The notes below the pieces were generated by a model, which worked only from the letters and a program-made list of their open reading frames with translations, was not told the origin of the DNA and searched no databases. A stretch of DNA of 64,000 bases from Hofstenia miamia (taxonomy: Eukaryota; Xenacoelomorpha; Acoela): contig SCFE01000110.1 of assembly GCA_004352715.1 (NCBI GenBank), positions 705,497 to 769,496 of the forward strand, given 5' to 3'. Position numbers and translations under genes: made by a program. Positions 24,601-38,438 of the stretch are shown piece after piece (positions within the stretch are counted from its first letter, which is position 1; every line of letters starts with the position of its first letter).

Positions 24601-27600
24601 AGTCTGATCCCAGAGAAGCTTAGTATAGTTTACTGTAAATATTTTATTGCTCTAAACAAAACAATAGGAATCATAGACATATCTTTATCACAACATCGAG
24701 TTCATTTTATTCTTGAACTACGTTTCTCAGTTTTTCAACTTATAAAAATAGCTGTATTTAGACACATTTAATTAGGCGCTTCTAGTATTCAGTGAAACAT
24801 AGTCTTTGTTAACATGTATTAATATATACAAAAATTGGGCTTCTTAGCACAGTTTCAATATGTTTTCATAATATAAACAAGAATTATTGCAATTTCCTAA
24901 ATGTCCCTTAAAGTCACATATTCAAATGAGAATTTTGTTTCATATTTTGGATAGAAAGTATATTGAAATTTATTTTGTCGATAATACGTCGAATGAATTG
25001 TTCTGAATCGTTTGATAATTAAACTACCTTATCAGAGAGCCGCAATGGTTATAACAGTTCGATTAGGGCTGAATCAGTTTTAATTGTTATCACATAAACC
25101 ACAGGGCTTTGCTCCACAAGTCACCAACTTCAAAAATCTATATTTAAAGTTATATTTTTATTACAGCTATGCAGTTGTGATTGGGCCGTGCTAGAAATTC
25201 TTAAGTTTCGAACGCACCGAAACCGAACTTTTAATTTTGTGATAAAGTTCATTAAATTTTCTGTAAATTAATCAAATTTGAAAAATATAATATAAATAAT
25301 TTATACGTCCAATTGGGAAGATATCTAGCATTCCTTGTCTTCCAATGAAGGTTCGATATCATGTGATGCGAACGATAATAATCGATCATTACAAATTAAT
25401 TGCTACCCACAACTTGAACTTTGCTCACATCAATCTCCAAATTACCCTTGATGCCCAATTCTTTGTTTGTTTCAAATGGTGTTTATATTGAAACAATATC
25501 ACTAGACTTCCTTTCCATTTTAAGCTTCATTCATGTAGACTAAATAGTTGTTAATAAATCAAAGCAAATCTGGCCAAAATCTTTTGATAGGTTGAAACCA
25601 TGGATCTCTGTAATCATGAACAAGAATTAAATTTAACAAGCGTACAATTTGTGACCATTGACGTTAAGTCGAAAACATTATTCTGTTTCAATTAATATGT
25701 TGTTGGCAAAGTATTTAAAAAATTTTTATTGGGCTTAGATTTTTATCAGGGAAACGGGCCGCATTTTCATTGATACATCCTTCCCAAAAATGTTTTGGTG
25801 ATAATTGTGAAATTGTTTAGAAGCAAATAGCCTTAGTTTACTGATTTACTATGCTTAGCTAAACCCCAAGTTGGCACCTTTTGGGTCTATGCTCTCGACC
25901 ATGTCACTAAAAGCATGTGATCTCCAGAACCAATTATTTTAGAATCTTATCTATTATGTATTATAATTTTATCTTGTAGGCACATTTAGTGTGGTTTTTT
26001 AAAATTTATGAATTATATTACGCATTCATTGTTGTATTTATTCGCCGCGGTGGTTTTGAAAATGAGGGCCGTACAATACCAGAGTTTCCAACCTGTCCCA
26101 ATTTTAGATTAGTTTTCAGATTTGTTGATTAGACCACATGAATTGTGGTGTTTTATCTATGCTTCTCCTCAATGGTCGATAAACGGAATAATTCTGTAAA
26201 AGTACTTGAAACATTAGAACCACAAGTATAAGATACACATCATCATCGGATTAAATTTTTGATGTATTTTCGTTCTATTACTTTTCCCGTGCTAATTGAA
26301 CTATTGGGCATGCAAATTGAACTAATGGTAATGCAAATTGCACTAATGGTAATGCAAATTGCAGTAATGGTAATTCAAATTGCACTGATGGTCATGTAAA
26401 TTGAACTAATGTTCATGTAAATGGAATTTTTAGCATAATTATGGTATTCTCTTTACGCATAATAATACATCAATACGTTTTCTACCGCCACCCACTCAAT
26501 TTGATCATAAAAAATGACTGTTAAGCGCAGAAATGGGATTTGATTTAATTCAGTGTGATTGAAACAATATTTAAACAGACTGTGGCACAATGTGTTGTCA
26601 AGTTGATAATTGCGAAAATGAGATTTCACAGGAACAAATCACTCAGAACATGAATCCTTGTTGAAAGAACCTTGTTTCCTCTCTGAGTATGCAACTCCAT
26701 GCATAGATAAATAAAGGGCAAGGCAATGGATGTTCAGTCCACAAGGATTAGGAAGAATTGAATGAGCACTCTGCCGGTTCTTGCTAAGCTGCTTGAAGAA
26801 CAACAAATACAGAGTCAGGGGCGTGAACTAGGGTGAACGATACTAAGGAACTTAATGTCATGTCAGAAGGTTGCAAGAGTGACCATCATGTAGAGCGGCC
26901 CTGATTCTAAAGAACATAAGCAAAAAGAAAAACATTGGTAATTCATCCTCGTAACTAGTAACTGTTTAGATCCACCAAGCAGGTGGATAACTAGCATGTA
27001 ATTACCATGCACTTTGTCACATCCTAGTATCTGGTTATTGTCTCTACATTGTAGATCCACATGAGATCCCGAGCAGCCTGAAAAAGGATGAGGACCCATG
27101 GGTTCATCTGTAATATTTTGTACTGTATCTTCTGTAGTTGTTTGTGCAAGGGTTGTCCCTTTTGAAAAAAGTCTCTGATAGTGAGTTTTCCATTGGTAAA
27201 GACTCTTTTGGGATTGCCGCCCTGGATAAATTTCACCCTCACTGCCTTATACTTGGGTGTTTGACAAAGTCGCTTGGGGTCAGCGCTGGTACTAATGTAA
27301 TTAAGTTGGTCCAGTAGGTGGGCTAAGACCTTTTTCTTTCCTTTTGTTACTCACCAGGACGGGAGGGGTTTCAATACAGGGCAGTGGTATACATAACAGG
27401 TTGTTTCTTTCTGCGTGGGTTTCAACACTAGGCAATTCCACTTTGTTGCGAAGGATGGTGGTTCTGAAGGTGACGGGGTAATTGATTTTTGCATCCCCTA
27501 GGGTGTCCCAGAATCTTCCTCTGAGTCCGTAAGCTCTCAGTTTGTTGATCTGACTGGTCCTGGAGTTGACGCAAGCTGTCGTGCATTTTACATCCAGGGC

Positions 27601-30600
27601 CAGTTGTCACCCTGGTGATTGTAGAAGCACTAGCTCTTCTTTGGAGAACATTTCTGTAGGGCACCACTTCATCAGGCCTAAAATATCCTTGTTCTTGTTG
27701 GGTTCGAGGATTTTTTCCTGAATAGTAAGTGTTTCCACAAACTCTTCAGGTTTGTGCTCAATTGTGAGTATCCATTCATCCTCAGTGATGGACCACTGTG
27801 GCGTTGGCGAAGGGGGCAAGGTAGAGCCTGCAAACTTTTCCAGATTGATTGCTTCAATAAGTGCTTGTGTCACAGATACACTTGTATTGCTGTAAAACTG
27901 TTCAGGCGTCTTCATTACTTGGTCCAGGATTAGTATGGGGACGATTTTTCCCTCCTTGCTGATCTGGCAGGGTGTTTCAGTTAGTCAATTGTAAGTGCAT
28001 TTGAGGTAGCTAAGTCACTCCAAGTTGATAAAGACTTCTGATTTGTTGTGGACGTTTTAACATTTCAAGAGTTCAAAGAATTGTAGTGTGGACCCTGGTA
28101 ACCATTCCATTAATCTCTCCATGCAGAGCAGAGTGTACTCTGAATTGAAGAAGTTGAATTTGGTGTCTGCTGTGGCGCCCCACATATACTTTTTTAATGT
28201 GTTGGGAAAAATATTGACGTCTGACAGACATATGCCTAGCTTGTTGCAGATCATCATTGGTGACAATCTTCGTGTTATGCTGCTCGCCCCCACCAGTCAA
28301 GCGTAATATTTTTCAAATCGTTCCATGGCTTGTTTTGTTTTGCTTTCCATGCAATGGGGCAGATTGCGATTTCATGTGTACAGTGTTTAGCCAATTTCTC
28401 ACGAGTTGGTTTGTCTAGAGGCAGCATTAATTGTAGTGCTTAAGTTAGGAAGATGGATAAGAGCCATACTGTTCCTCTTGAATAGATGTCAGGTGTAGCA
28501 TTTTCTGAAAATAGCCAATCTTTGGAATTCTTTCAGTCCTGTGCTTCATAATACAGGCGAAGTTCACCTAGTAAGCACTCAACGGATCTGTCATATAGGA
28601 GAGGATGGGCTTTTTATGTTGATAATTGGCCAGTCCATTTCTAGATTTTTGTCTGTTTTAATGTTGGATTTCTTTTAGAGTTGCTTTGCTCTGAGAGAAG
28701 TCAAAGCTAGCATGCAGATCAGTAACTGACGTGAGTCTGTGCATATTAGGATTGATTGATTCAAGTGTTTGGGCCTGTAGGGCAGCATCAATTATGAGCT
28801 TCTGGTCTATGGCTAACCTGTGTGTTGGTATATGTACACACATTAGGAGATCTGTATGTATAAGTTTGGTGACTGTTTTTATGATACATATTGATGGGTC
28901 AATAGGCTTCCTTGTACAGGATCATGAAGTTTTCCATTCTGAAAGTTAGACTCTTGACAGCATCAGGGATGTCATCCTTGTATTCTTCTCATAGTATCAT
29001 AACTAGGCGAATTCTTTCTATCTTGGCCAGGTGATACGCAATTTCTATGTGCTCCATGATGTTTTGTTGTTGGGCCTCATGGACTTTAAATAATAAACTA
29101 CTTGCAGGTTCTTAAAATGGATATTGACACATTCGAATTTTTCAATGTCCCTCCACTTATTTAGGAATTGGCATAAGTGAGTTATCATGAAATCTTCATT
29201 AAATGAGGTGTGTACTGTGCTCCTCCAGTAATGTTGGCTCAGCCCTTTGTGCATTTTGGAATCATAACAGATTATTGTGTTGACTCTTGGTTGTCTTTCA
29301 GCATCCACAATGAACTGTATTATGTCAATGGAGCATGTGAGTTTCTTTGTGTTATATGTTCACCAAAACTTGTTTTTGGTCTCTTCAGAGATATTGCCCC
29401 TGATAAAACGTGTTGTCCTTTGAGTAGCTATAAAGTAGGGGTGTAATATTTCATTGTCGACTTTGGACATCTTCTTCTTCTTTTCTTCTGTTTTCTTGGA
29501 CCTTACAGTAAATGGGATACTGGAGGACTCAAAAGGCAAGGACTGGGGGCCTGGGGACTTTTGAGTCACTACAGGGGTATTGTACATTTTTTAAATCACT
29601 AAATGGTTGTTTATGTTTAATAATAGTAGAGTCTATAGTAGGTGCCAGCTCCTCTTGATCACGAGGGGACAGTCTTCTCCCCACATAGTGTCAAGAATGA
29701 GACTCATGTGAGGTTGTCTGTTCTCCTTGTTGCCATGCAAGTCATCACCCAGGCGAGGTCGGAATCAGCTCAGAACCCTCTTGGCATCCCCTTTGCTATC
29801 ACTAACTCCCTCAGGCAGAGACAGTCTTCTCTCACGCCTTGCAGGAGTATTGTATCCTTTTTTTGGTCCATCCTCCTGATCCTTCTGTGGGAGGGTGGAG
29901 CTGGCAACTCATTTTCTTTCCTCTTGGTTTCCATAAGTTCTAAATAGAGTTGCAAGGTTAAGGTCCCAAACTTGGGGGTTGAGATTTTGTCTATGTTGAG
30001 CTCTACATTGGGGCATTACACAAGTAGTAGTACTGTCACTATTGTCTATAGAATCATCTTCAAAATCTTCCTCACAGTACTCAGTTAAATTATCATATTG
30101 TTTGTACATATCATTACCATTATCTCCTAAAGTAAACTCATTGTTTTTGTCAATGATAACATTTTCTATATCTTTAATGGCTTGTTTGAGCCTCTGAAAA
30201 TGCACAATTTTACCATTGTTGAGGATGTAAGTGTGGTGATTGAGGACCTTTTAAATTTTAAAAGGAACTTGCCAATTAGTCACAAGTTTCCTCACCTAAT
30301 TGTGATCAGTTACTTGATGGCGGAAATATGCAAACACTTTATCCCCTTGTTTGTGAGGTTGTCCATATAATCTTTTGTTGAAATTAAAATTTTGTCATAT
30401 CATGGATTGGTTAGTATTGTGACACACTGTAAGGTGGACTTTATGCATCTCATTTATCATGCAAGCTACATATCTGTCCAGACTTTTGTCATGATAGTTA
30501 GGATACACAATTGAAAGAGGCGTGCTAGCTTCTTGGTCAAACATGGCCTTGAATAGGCTAACTTTTGTTGTAGAGTGGACGGTGGTATTATAAAAATATT

Positions 30601-33600
30601 CCACAATCTCTACAATATGTTTCCAATGTTTTTCTGCCGCCCTTGAAAGTTGCAACCTGATCAGTTCAATTAGGGTTCAGTTGAGCATTTCCACACTCCA
30701 TTAGATTGAGGATGGTATGCAGTTGTGAACTCATGGAGAATTTCCAATTCATGCAGCATTGCTTCCATTAAATTATTGTCGAACTGGGGGCATCAGTCAG
30801 AAACAAGTCTTTCCATGGGGTCCAGCTTTAGCACCCATTCCTTCACAATCTTTTCACTGACTACTTCAATGGTGGTATTGATGACATTGATGACGGCAGA
30901 GCAAACGCCGACTGTAACACATAGGGCGTTGAATGTTCTCTCCATCTAGATAATTCCGAGGTGGCCTCTCTTGTGGATTTTTATGATAAAGACGCATTTG
31001 AAATATTCCAGTATTGCCAAGCAATTGTTGCGACTTTTCATGAATAGGAGCCCTTGTTGGTTTAATTTCCAGTGATATTGTCTATAATAGTGGTTAGCAA
31101 CAGGACTTATCAAATGAAGAGGGTTTTTCAGTCATTGAATGATCTTGCATAGAACTTTATCATGTTGTTGCAGCTGGATTATCTTTTTCTTGGTGATTTC
31201 TTCCTTTACCATGATGGGTAATATTGCTTTTTCTTGCCTGTCACCATTGATTTCAGGAAGAAGATCATATTCAGTTAATGGGATAAACCCAAATCTGATT
31301 CTATCCCCAGCAGGTTTCCTCAAGTCTCTTTCATACCTGGGGAGTGTTGTCCCGTAATCTGCATTTAGATGTAGTTTCCCCAATTGATGTTGTATTGTAA
31401 AAGAGAAGTCATTGAGATATTCAATCCAGCATGCCACAATGTTAGACTTATCCACTGAAATTTTTTTAAGCCAGGCGAGGGCACTATTGTCAGTATGTAT
31501 GATGAAGGGGCGACCAAGAATAAAGCACCTGAACTTCCTGAGTGCTTCTACCAAGGTGGCACCATAGTTCTTTTCAGCAGGTCTTAATTTCCTGCTAAAG
31601 TACTGAACAGGATTCTCCATGCTGTTCATGATTTGACTGAGTACTCCACTAATTGCCACTGTGCTGGCATCACAATCAACTATGAAATCTTTCAAATAGT
31701 CGGCCATATTCAAGCTTGGTATTTTCTTGAGCTCCTTTTTCATGTTATCTAAATCTTCTTTTTCAGACGAATTCCTTTGAAATTGATGCTTTTCTTTAGT
31801 AGGTGAGAGATATTTTTAGTTTTTTTCAGTGAGTGTGGGGATAAACATCCCGTAATAATTCAAAAACCCCATCAGCCTCTGTACGTCTTTCTTGGTCTTA
31901 GGAGTCTCAATTTTGTCAAGAAAATCTTTTGCATTATTTTGATTGAGATTTTTCCAGGCTCAATCACCCTTCCAAGAGAGATCACTTTTGTTTGGCCAAG
32001 TGCACACTTGTTTCCATTGACTTTGAGTCCTGTGTTATTTAATAACTCCAATGTTCAGCTAAGTTTATCAAGATGTTCATCAAACAGCTGGCCATGAGAA
32101 TGTCATCGATATAGGTGGAGATACCCAGCTCCAGCATGCCCATCTCATTCTTCAGTATCTATGTGACGTATTGCTGAAAAGTGGTGGGGCATTGCACAGC
32201 CTGAAAGCCATGTATTTCCATTCATTTACCTGTATGTAGCAATAAAAGCAGTTTTCTGAATTTCAGATGGCCACATCAGCACCTGCCAATATGCCTTGCA
32301 GAGGTCAAGACATGAAAAGAATTTATAACAGCATCATACAAAAGATCTTTGATTTGTGGCAAGGGATACATGTCCTTAATGGTGATGTTGTTAATCTTGT
32401 GAAAGTCTATACACAGGCAGTATTTTTATTCTTTCTTTATAAATACGGTTGGTGTGGTGTAGGGGTTATTGCTGTATTGGATTATTCCACTTTTGATGAG
32501 GTCAGTTAAAATTTTATTGTATTCACACTTTAGATGTTCAGGGACTCTTCTGTCATGTTTAGTTTTGATAAAGTGTTCCTCCCCTGGTTGTGAAAATCTG
32601 TATCATGATGTAGCAACATTCTCCACACAGACCAGGATGGTGATAATCTCAATATGCTTATGATTAAGGTGAATGGGAAATCTAGAACTGTTAAGGATGG
32701 TGACACAAGTCTTCCAAATGTTTGATGTGGCATAAGTCTGCCAAGAAATTTATTCCTTTATGATATCCACCTTTTTGCTCTGTGATCATAACATCCCCAT
32801 TATATCAGCTTTTGATGTATATTGTTGTCCTCATCCAGTGCCAAGACTCTATGATGACAGAGTCAGTAAGTTTGAAGAAAATTTCTCACTTGGGATCACT
32901 GTCAGCTGGCTGAAAATTTTGCTGTCCCGGATTGAGATGGTGTTGCTCCCATAATTGATAATGCAGGTATTCCTCTCAAGGAAATCACTGCCCAAAATGA
33001 TGTCATATGGCAGCAGTTGGTGAGAGGTGTTGACAAAGACCAGATCTACATGGAAAATTTCTTTGTTAATTCTTAGCTCAGCATCATGGACTTTTCCTTT
33101 TAATGAAATATTATTTACTGATGTGTCTATTAGACGAATTGTAGAGGGGTCTAGCGCGTCCCAACTCATGCATAGGGTCTTGCAGGACTCATTGCTGATA
33201 ATAGATGCAGATGCTCCTATGTCCACTGTAGCATGTACTATACTTCCATTAATCTTGACAGGTATTACGTTTTTTGCATCATACTAGTGATCACGAGAAC
33301 ACCCTACACTCAGTTTTCAGGAGGTGGCACTCCAGTTAGTTTAAATGGTCAACAAGATCATCAGGTTCAGGGGGTGGACTTTCCGTTTCAGGCTCATCAA
33401 TTAAGAATACATTTCCATCTGCTATTATTCTGATGGCAGCACTACAAGTGGTCTTGTTATGGCACTTCTGGCTGCAACAGTAACAACATACAGCGGATAA
33501 AGTTACCAGGCTCTGTTTTGATTCTCATGACTCTGACATCTTTTTCAATTCGACTAGAATTGTGTATAAGGTACACCACACTAATAGCTTTCTTGATTAT

Positions 33601-36600
33601 TACATGGACATCGTCCACTGGGATGCATTTCAGCTTGAGCCAGGTGTGGATGTTGTAAGGAAATCCTCAGCAAATGTAAGACAAAAGGTTGTATTGAGAA
33701 TACTCCAGAGACAATTTGCTCAACTGGAACAACGTTTCAACTTGAGTGATATAGTTTCACATGTTGCCTCCCTTCTTGAATGACATTTCACACAACAGCA
33801 TTTTATATTTGTGTTTGAGCATGATAATGATCTTCAAAGTATCTGATCAACAGTTGGTAGTCAGTTTTCGTTTCACAGTCCAGCTTCATATACTGGTTAT
33901 AGGCTAGTCCTTGCAGATACATAGGGAACTGATGGCAGCATCTTGAGTGGTGTGGTGTTGCTTCATTGTAAGCTCAAAGAGGAAAAACCATTCATTGAAC
34001 AATTAGCAGATCACATTGATTCTGCCTGTAAACTTAGGCAAGACAGAGTACCAGTTGAAATATTCGCTGCTGCTGGGCTCAGAAGAGAGGATCAACTGAG
34101 TAAACGGAGGCCAGCCAGTTATTGCAGACCCGATTGGAGTACTTGAATAGCTGAGTCCAGACATGACTTATTTGGACACAGTAGGTACAACAATTGTGTT
34201 AACAGGCCCCAATGGAAGAAGGTTTCATTCAGAGAGCACAGTCCTTCTTGGTGATTGGGAGTGGACACAGTGGCTAACGTAGACACAGGTGTCAAGGCAT
34301 ACTGACTAAACATTGGGGTTGTAACTTACAGGAGAAGATATGTGACCAGTGAGGCAGACTTGGGCGTCACTGAATTTGCAAAGGGGATTAGAAGCATTGG
34401 CAAATTTGGAAGACATGATCTGAGCAACTCTGTTTCAGAACTTCATCTAGTTCTGAGTAATATATTCAGGGCGAGGAGGAATTAGTTCTTCTTTGCAAGT
34501 GGGTTCTGGCAGAGTGATAACCAGAGAAGCTAGCTCATGAATTTGTATTTCCAGTGACGTGATTGCTTCCATCATCCTTGTTCCCTGTGCTGATGTTCAA
34601 TAGTCTGTGTATTCAATTCAGTTTGCAGAGATTCGATGCGTTGCTCACCACTTGCTGAGACAGAGAATTCTTCAGCTGTTTGATTTCTAACATTTGGGCA
34701 TCTAGGTGTGGCATAGGAGCATCATATGGGCGAGAAGGAATTGGTGGAGTGGTGGCGGTGTTTAGAATCCACTGATGATTTACTAGAGAAGTTTGATAGG
34801 GGGATCCAATTGTAAAAGGGGTAGCATTCTGGCTACCAATGCTTGCACAGGGGATGCTGCTCAAGGGAGTCCCAGTAGGAGAAAAAACAACAGTATTGCT
34901 AGTACTAGAACAAGAGTAAAGAAAACAAGAAATTTCAGAAAAATCCATAACAATTTGGGAGTACAGCCAAAGACCAAGCAACAACACTAGTTACTAGAAC
35001 AAAACAATTAGGCGGTATGGCAGGCAACCATGTAGGGTATTTGGTAAAAATCCAATGTGCAAAACAAAGACAAAATACAATAGAAAACAAAATAACTGAA
35101 ACAAGTTAAGAACATCTTTTGAGCATAGCTCGCTGAAAGTTCAGGATCACGTCAGGGTCACCATGTAGAATCAGGGGCGTGAACTAGGGTGAACAGTACT
35201 AAGGAACTTAATGTCATGGCAGAAGGTTGCAAGATTGACCATCATGTAGAGTGGCCCTGATTCTAATGAAAATAAGCAAAAAGAAAAACATTGGTAATTC
35301 ATCCTCATAACTAGTAACTGTTTAGATCCACCAAGCAGGAGAATAAAACATGCAGGACAACCAATTCGTATGGTATCACGCCGGTGTGATATCCAAGAGG
35401 AGAGGTTCAGAAACTTGTTTGAATTGTGCTACCCTATTTGTCTCACATGTTATTATCTATCTCAATAAACCATTCTGTTGTTTTCTTAAGCCTCAGCTCA
35501 TGTATAAATAGCATGGAATTACCATGTGTTAATGCTAGCCAATGGCATAATTTAACCACAGTGTCATAAATTTTAGGTGTCTATTCGTGTTGCATTAGAA
35601 AGATAAGTTTGTTAAAACTACACAAAGCTGTATCCGTAACCTAATGCATTACACTATTTGGGCTGCCTTTGTCTAGAAACAAGTCGTCGTTCTTAGAGTG
35701 ACTACTAAATCGTCGCCAGAAACTTAAGCAATTATTATTGTAACCATAAAGTTAAAATATAATAAAAGGTAGAGAAAAAGCAAACACGTTTTCAGTGAAA
35801 TACAATTAATTTCAACTTCTCAACAGTTGTCTCTCAGTATTTATACAAAATCAGAATATCTACCTGGACTTTGTTTACAAATCCTTGCAAATTTAATTGA
35901 GCAATTACACGTATTGCACATTATTGAGGTGACAATATTTTTACTTCATAACCTGCTCTCAAAATTAATAATACGTCACAGTGACGTCAATATGTTAATG
36001 GCAAAACAAAAATAGCCTATGGAAAAATAAATAAAATTTAAAAAAATTACTCGATGGTCCCCGAGTGACTCTACACAAATGTTGATGTTGCTTTCATCCT
36101 GATAGATCATAGTTTTACCATCAGACGTAAATCGCAAAATATCCTCAACATAACATTGCCGACTTTCCCTATTTTCGGTGATATTTGTCCCAAGTCCCAG
36201 TCAAATTAGCGGTTGTTTTTTTTTACAGTGAACAATTGTAGACTATGACACTCCGTACTCATTGAATACCATAATAGATAATTCAGCTAATGTAATTTGG
36301 ATTCCAATTTTTTTGAATCATAAAGTTCATATGTTGAACCTTCATCTTGTATTTTACATGAGGCTTCTTTGAGTCTTCCGCATCAAAGGTTTCCGTGATT
36401 CCTTGATCAAGGTGATTGGTAAACATATGCAAAAGCTAACAGTGTGAATATCACAACACAAAGATGAATTATTCGAATAATTCATCTTTGTGCTGTTGTG
36501 ATATCAACACCTTTAACTCGTTTATTATTTGTTTAGTTTTATTGTTGATCTTATTGTATGGCATCTTGACTGTTTCAAGTTATCAGCAAGAGCCTTTGGG

Positions 36601-38402
36601 TTATTGCGAAATACAGCAAGTTGTCATGGCAACCCATTACAATTGATAACCGTCTGCTTTTAAACCTCAGTGTTGTATATTTTTTACAGCATGAGAGAAG
36701 GGTGAAAGCACTAGATACAATCCTTTGCGTTCAAATAGCCTAAAACCCGGTATGACTTTTCCAAATCAAAATAAATGCTACAAGTAATAAATTCAATTTG
36801 CATGATCATTAGTTCAATTTGCATGATCTTTAGTTTAACTTGCATGACCGTTAGTTCAAATTGTATGGCCATTAGATCAATTAGTTTGACTACTAATATA
36901 ATTAGCATGTCCATAAATTCAATTTGCATGCCCAAAAGTTGAATTAGTACTTAAAAGGTAATAGTAGTTTGTTTTTAATATAATTCTGGTAAGACTGTCT
37001 CATATTTCTATTTCACGCTTTGTAATATTTTCACTATTTTCAGAGTAACTTGGTTTGCGGCAATAAATGCTAAATTACTAAATATATTTATAGTCATGTC
37101 ACAACAAGCAGATATTAATAATAATCAGCATCTAGAAATTGGTCCGACCAGCTAGAGGGGGATTTTTTTACTAGTATCTAAGCTGTAGCCAGAACAAAAT
37201 TATTAGTAGTTTGGTGAAGAGAAGGTTATACGCTAGTGGTGAACATTTTCTAAAATACTTAGTAGTGAACAAGACGTTAATGAAGCTCATTTAAAGCTAG
37301 CAATTTAAAAAAACTATGAATTTGAAAAAAATTAACCTGCCTAGTAAAATTGGCAAATCTCATAATCAATATTAGCAACTTCACTCATATCACAATATAA
37401 ATGATGAGGAAAATGAATGAAACTTAAGATACTAATATTGCTTTCTTTGGATAAGTTGTAGAGCGCCCGTGCCCGCCCGTCCATTATGTTTGCCGCGCCT
37501 CCCGATGCTTGACCTATTAAACTGTCTGTTCACTAAGACAGATACATGTGTGTTGAAAATAGAAATTTACTAAAGAAAATTTTGGACAAATGATTGATCA
37601 AAAAGTGAAGAGGTCGTCTGAAATTCCACAAATGACTTTTCCCTTCTATTCAAATTTTTTATTTGTAAAATGTAAGGGGACCACAACCTCTTGGCCTAGG
37701 ACAGCCCCGCTCTGGCAGTATTTGCACCAATACCAATCAAACTTTTATATTTAGGAAGCTACCACAAAAGAAGGACTGGCCTCTCCAGAAAATGTATCAA
37801 AGCTACCTCCTAACTGGCAAAAGACTCGTGATAACAATAACAGGGTTTATTACTATCATACCATAACAAGAGAATCTCAATGGAAACCACCCACTTGGGA
37901 AGAATCAGAAAGTGAAAACAATGTCTGTGTTTCTAATGAATAGACTTGCTCTTCATATAGTCATTTCCTATTTATAAGCGTAAAAATCGTACATTTTAGT
38001 CGAGATATCATTTTTGAAATAAGTAGGGGGCGGAAATCCATGATTAAGCATTTTCAATGAATATTCATTTTTTTGCGCTTCACTTTTGCAAAATCAGTTG
38101 CGTCATACTGTTCATATTTTAGGTAGTTTTATTGCACGAATTACAACTCAGAACTTTATTTTCATAGCAAACAGTGTCTATGCAAGCAGCTGCAATGATT
38201 CTGCTTATTAAAAAACCTTGTTACTTCGCTTTTTTTCGGTTCTCAATCGACTTTTGTCACCACAGAGGGAAGAATTAACTATCGAGCTATGTAAAAAATT
38301 CCTTGAGCGCAATATTTTTAAAAATATCGAGCTAAATCGAGTCTCATTGAACTTTATTTGGCAGCCGAGCCGTGCTAGGATATTTCGGTTCGTTGACAAG
38401 TT

Positions 38403-38438
<36 letters not shown>

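Larger units (their letters stand above)
26806..35527 (-). mobile_element. Gypsy (Ty3-type) LTR retrotransposon, minus strand, with a long 3' coding region
   Basis: Order on the minus strand: 5' LTR (35527-35164), primer site, gag, protease, reverse transcriptase, RNase H, integrase, about 3 kb of further open sequence, 3' LTR (about 27013-26806). Protease-RT-RNaseH-integrase order is diagnostic for Gypsy. All frames carry stops and shifts, so this copy is dead. The shared LTR part differs at several positions and the 3' LTR lacks about 170 bp. The element lies inside the octamer-array transposon and within a SETD2 intron, in antisense to the gene. Confidence 0.85.
26275..36964. mobile_element. 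Large inverted-repeat element with octamer arrays, hosting a Gypsy insertion
   Basis: The ends at 26275 and 36964 are inverted copies: CTATTACTTTTCCCGTGCTA on the left, CTATTACCTTTTAAGTACTA on the inverted right. Both then read (TT/AT)TGGGCATGCAAATTGAA. Each arm (26275-26430 and 36785-36964) is an imperfect tandem array of about 20-bp units of the form ATGCAAATTG(A/C)ACTAATGGT. Removing the Gypsy retrotransposon (26806-35527) leaves about 2 kb, a plausible non-autonomous DNA transposon. No transposase was seen in the remainder. Superfamily and target duplication are not known. Confidence 0.6.

Noticed and set aside
26285-36964. Octamer unit arrays as a CRISPR array
   Set aside because: Units are degenerate, about 20 bp with no spacer diversity, inverted at the two ends of an element, and the genome is animal.
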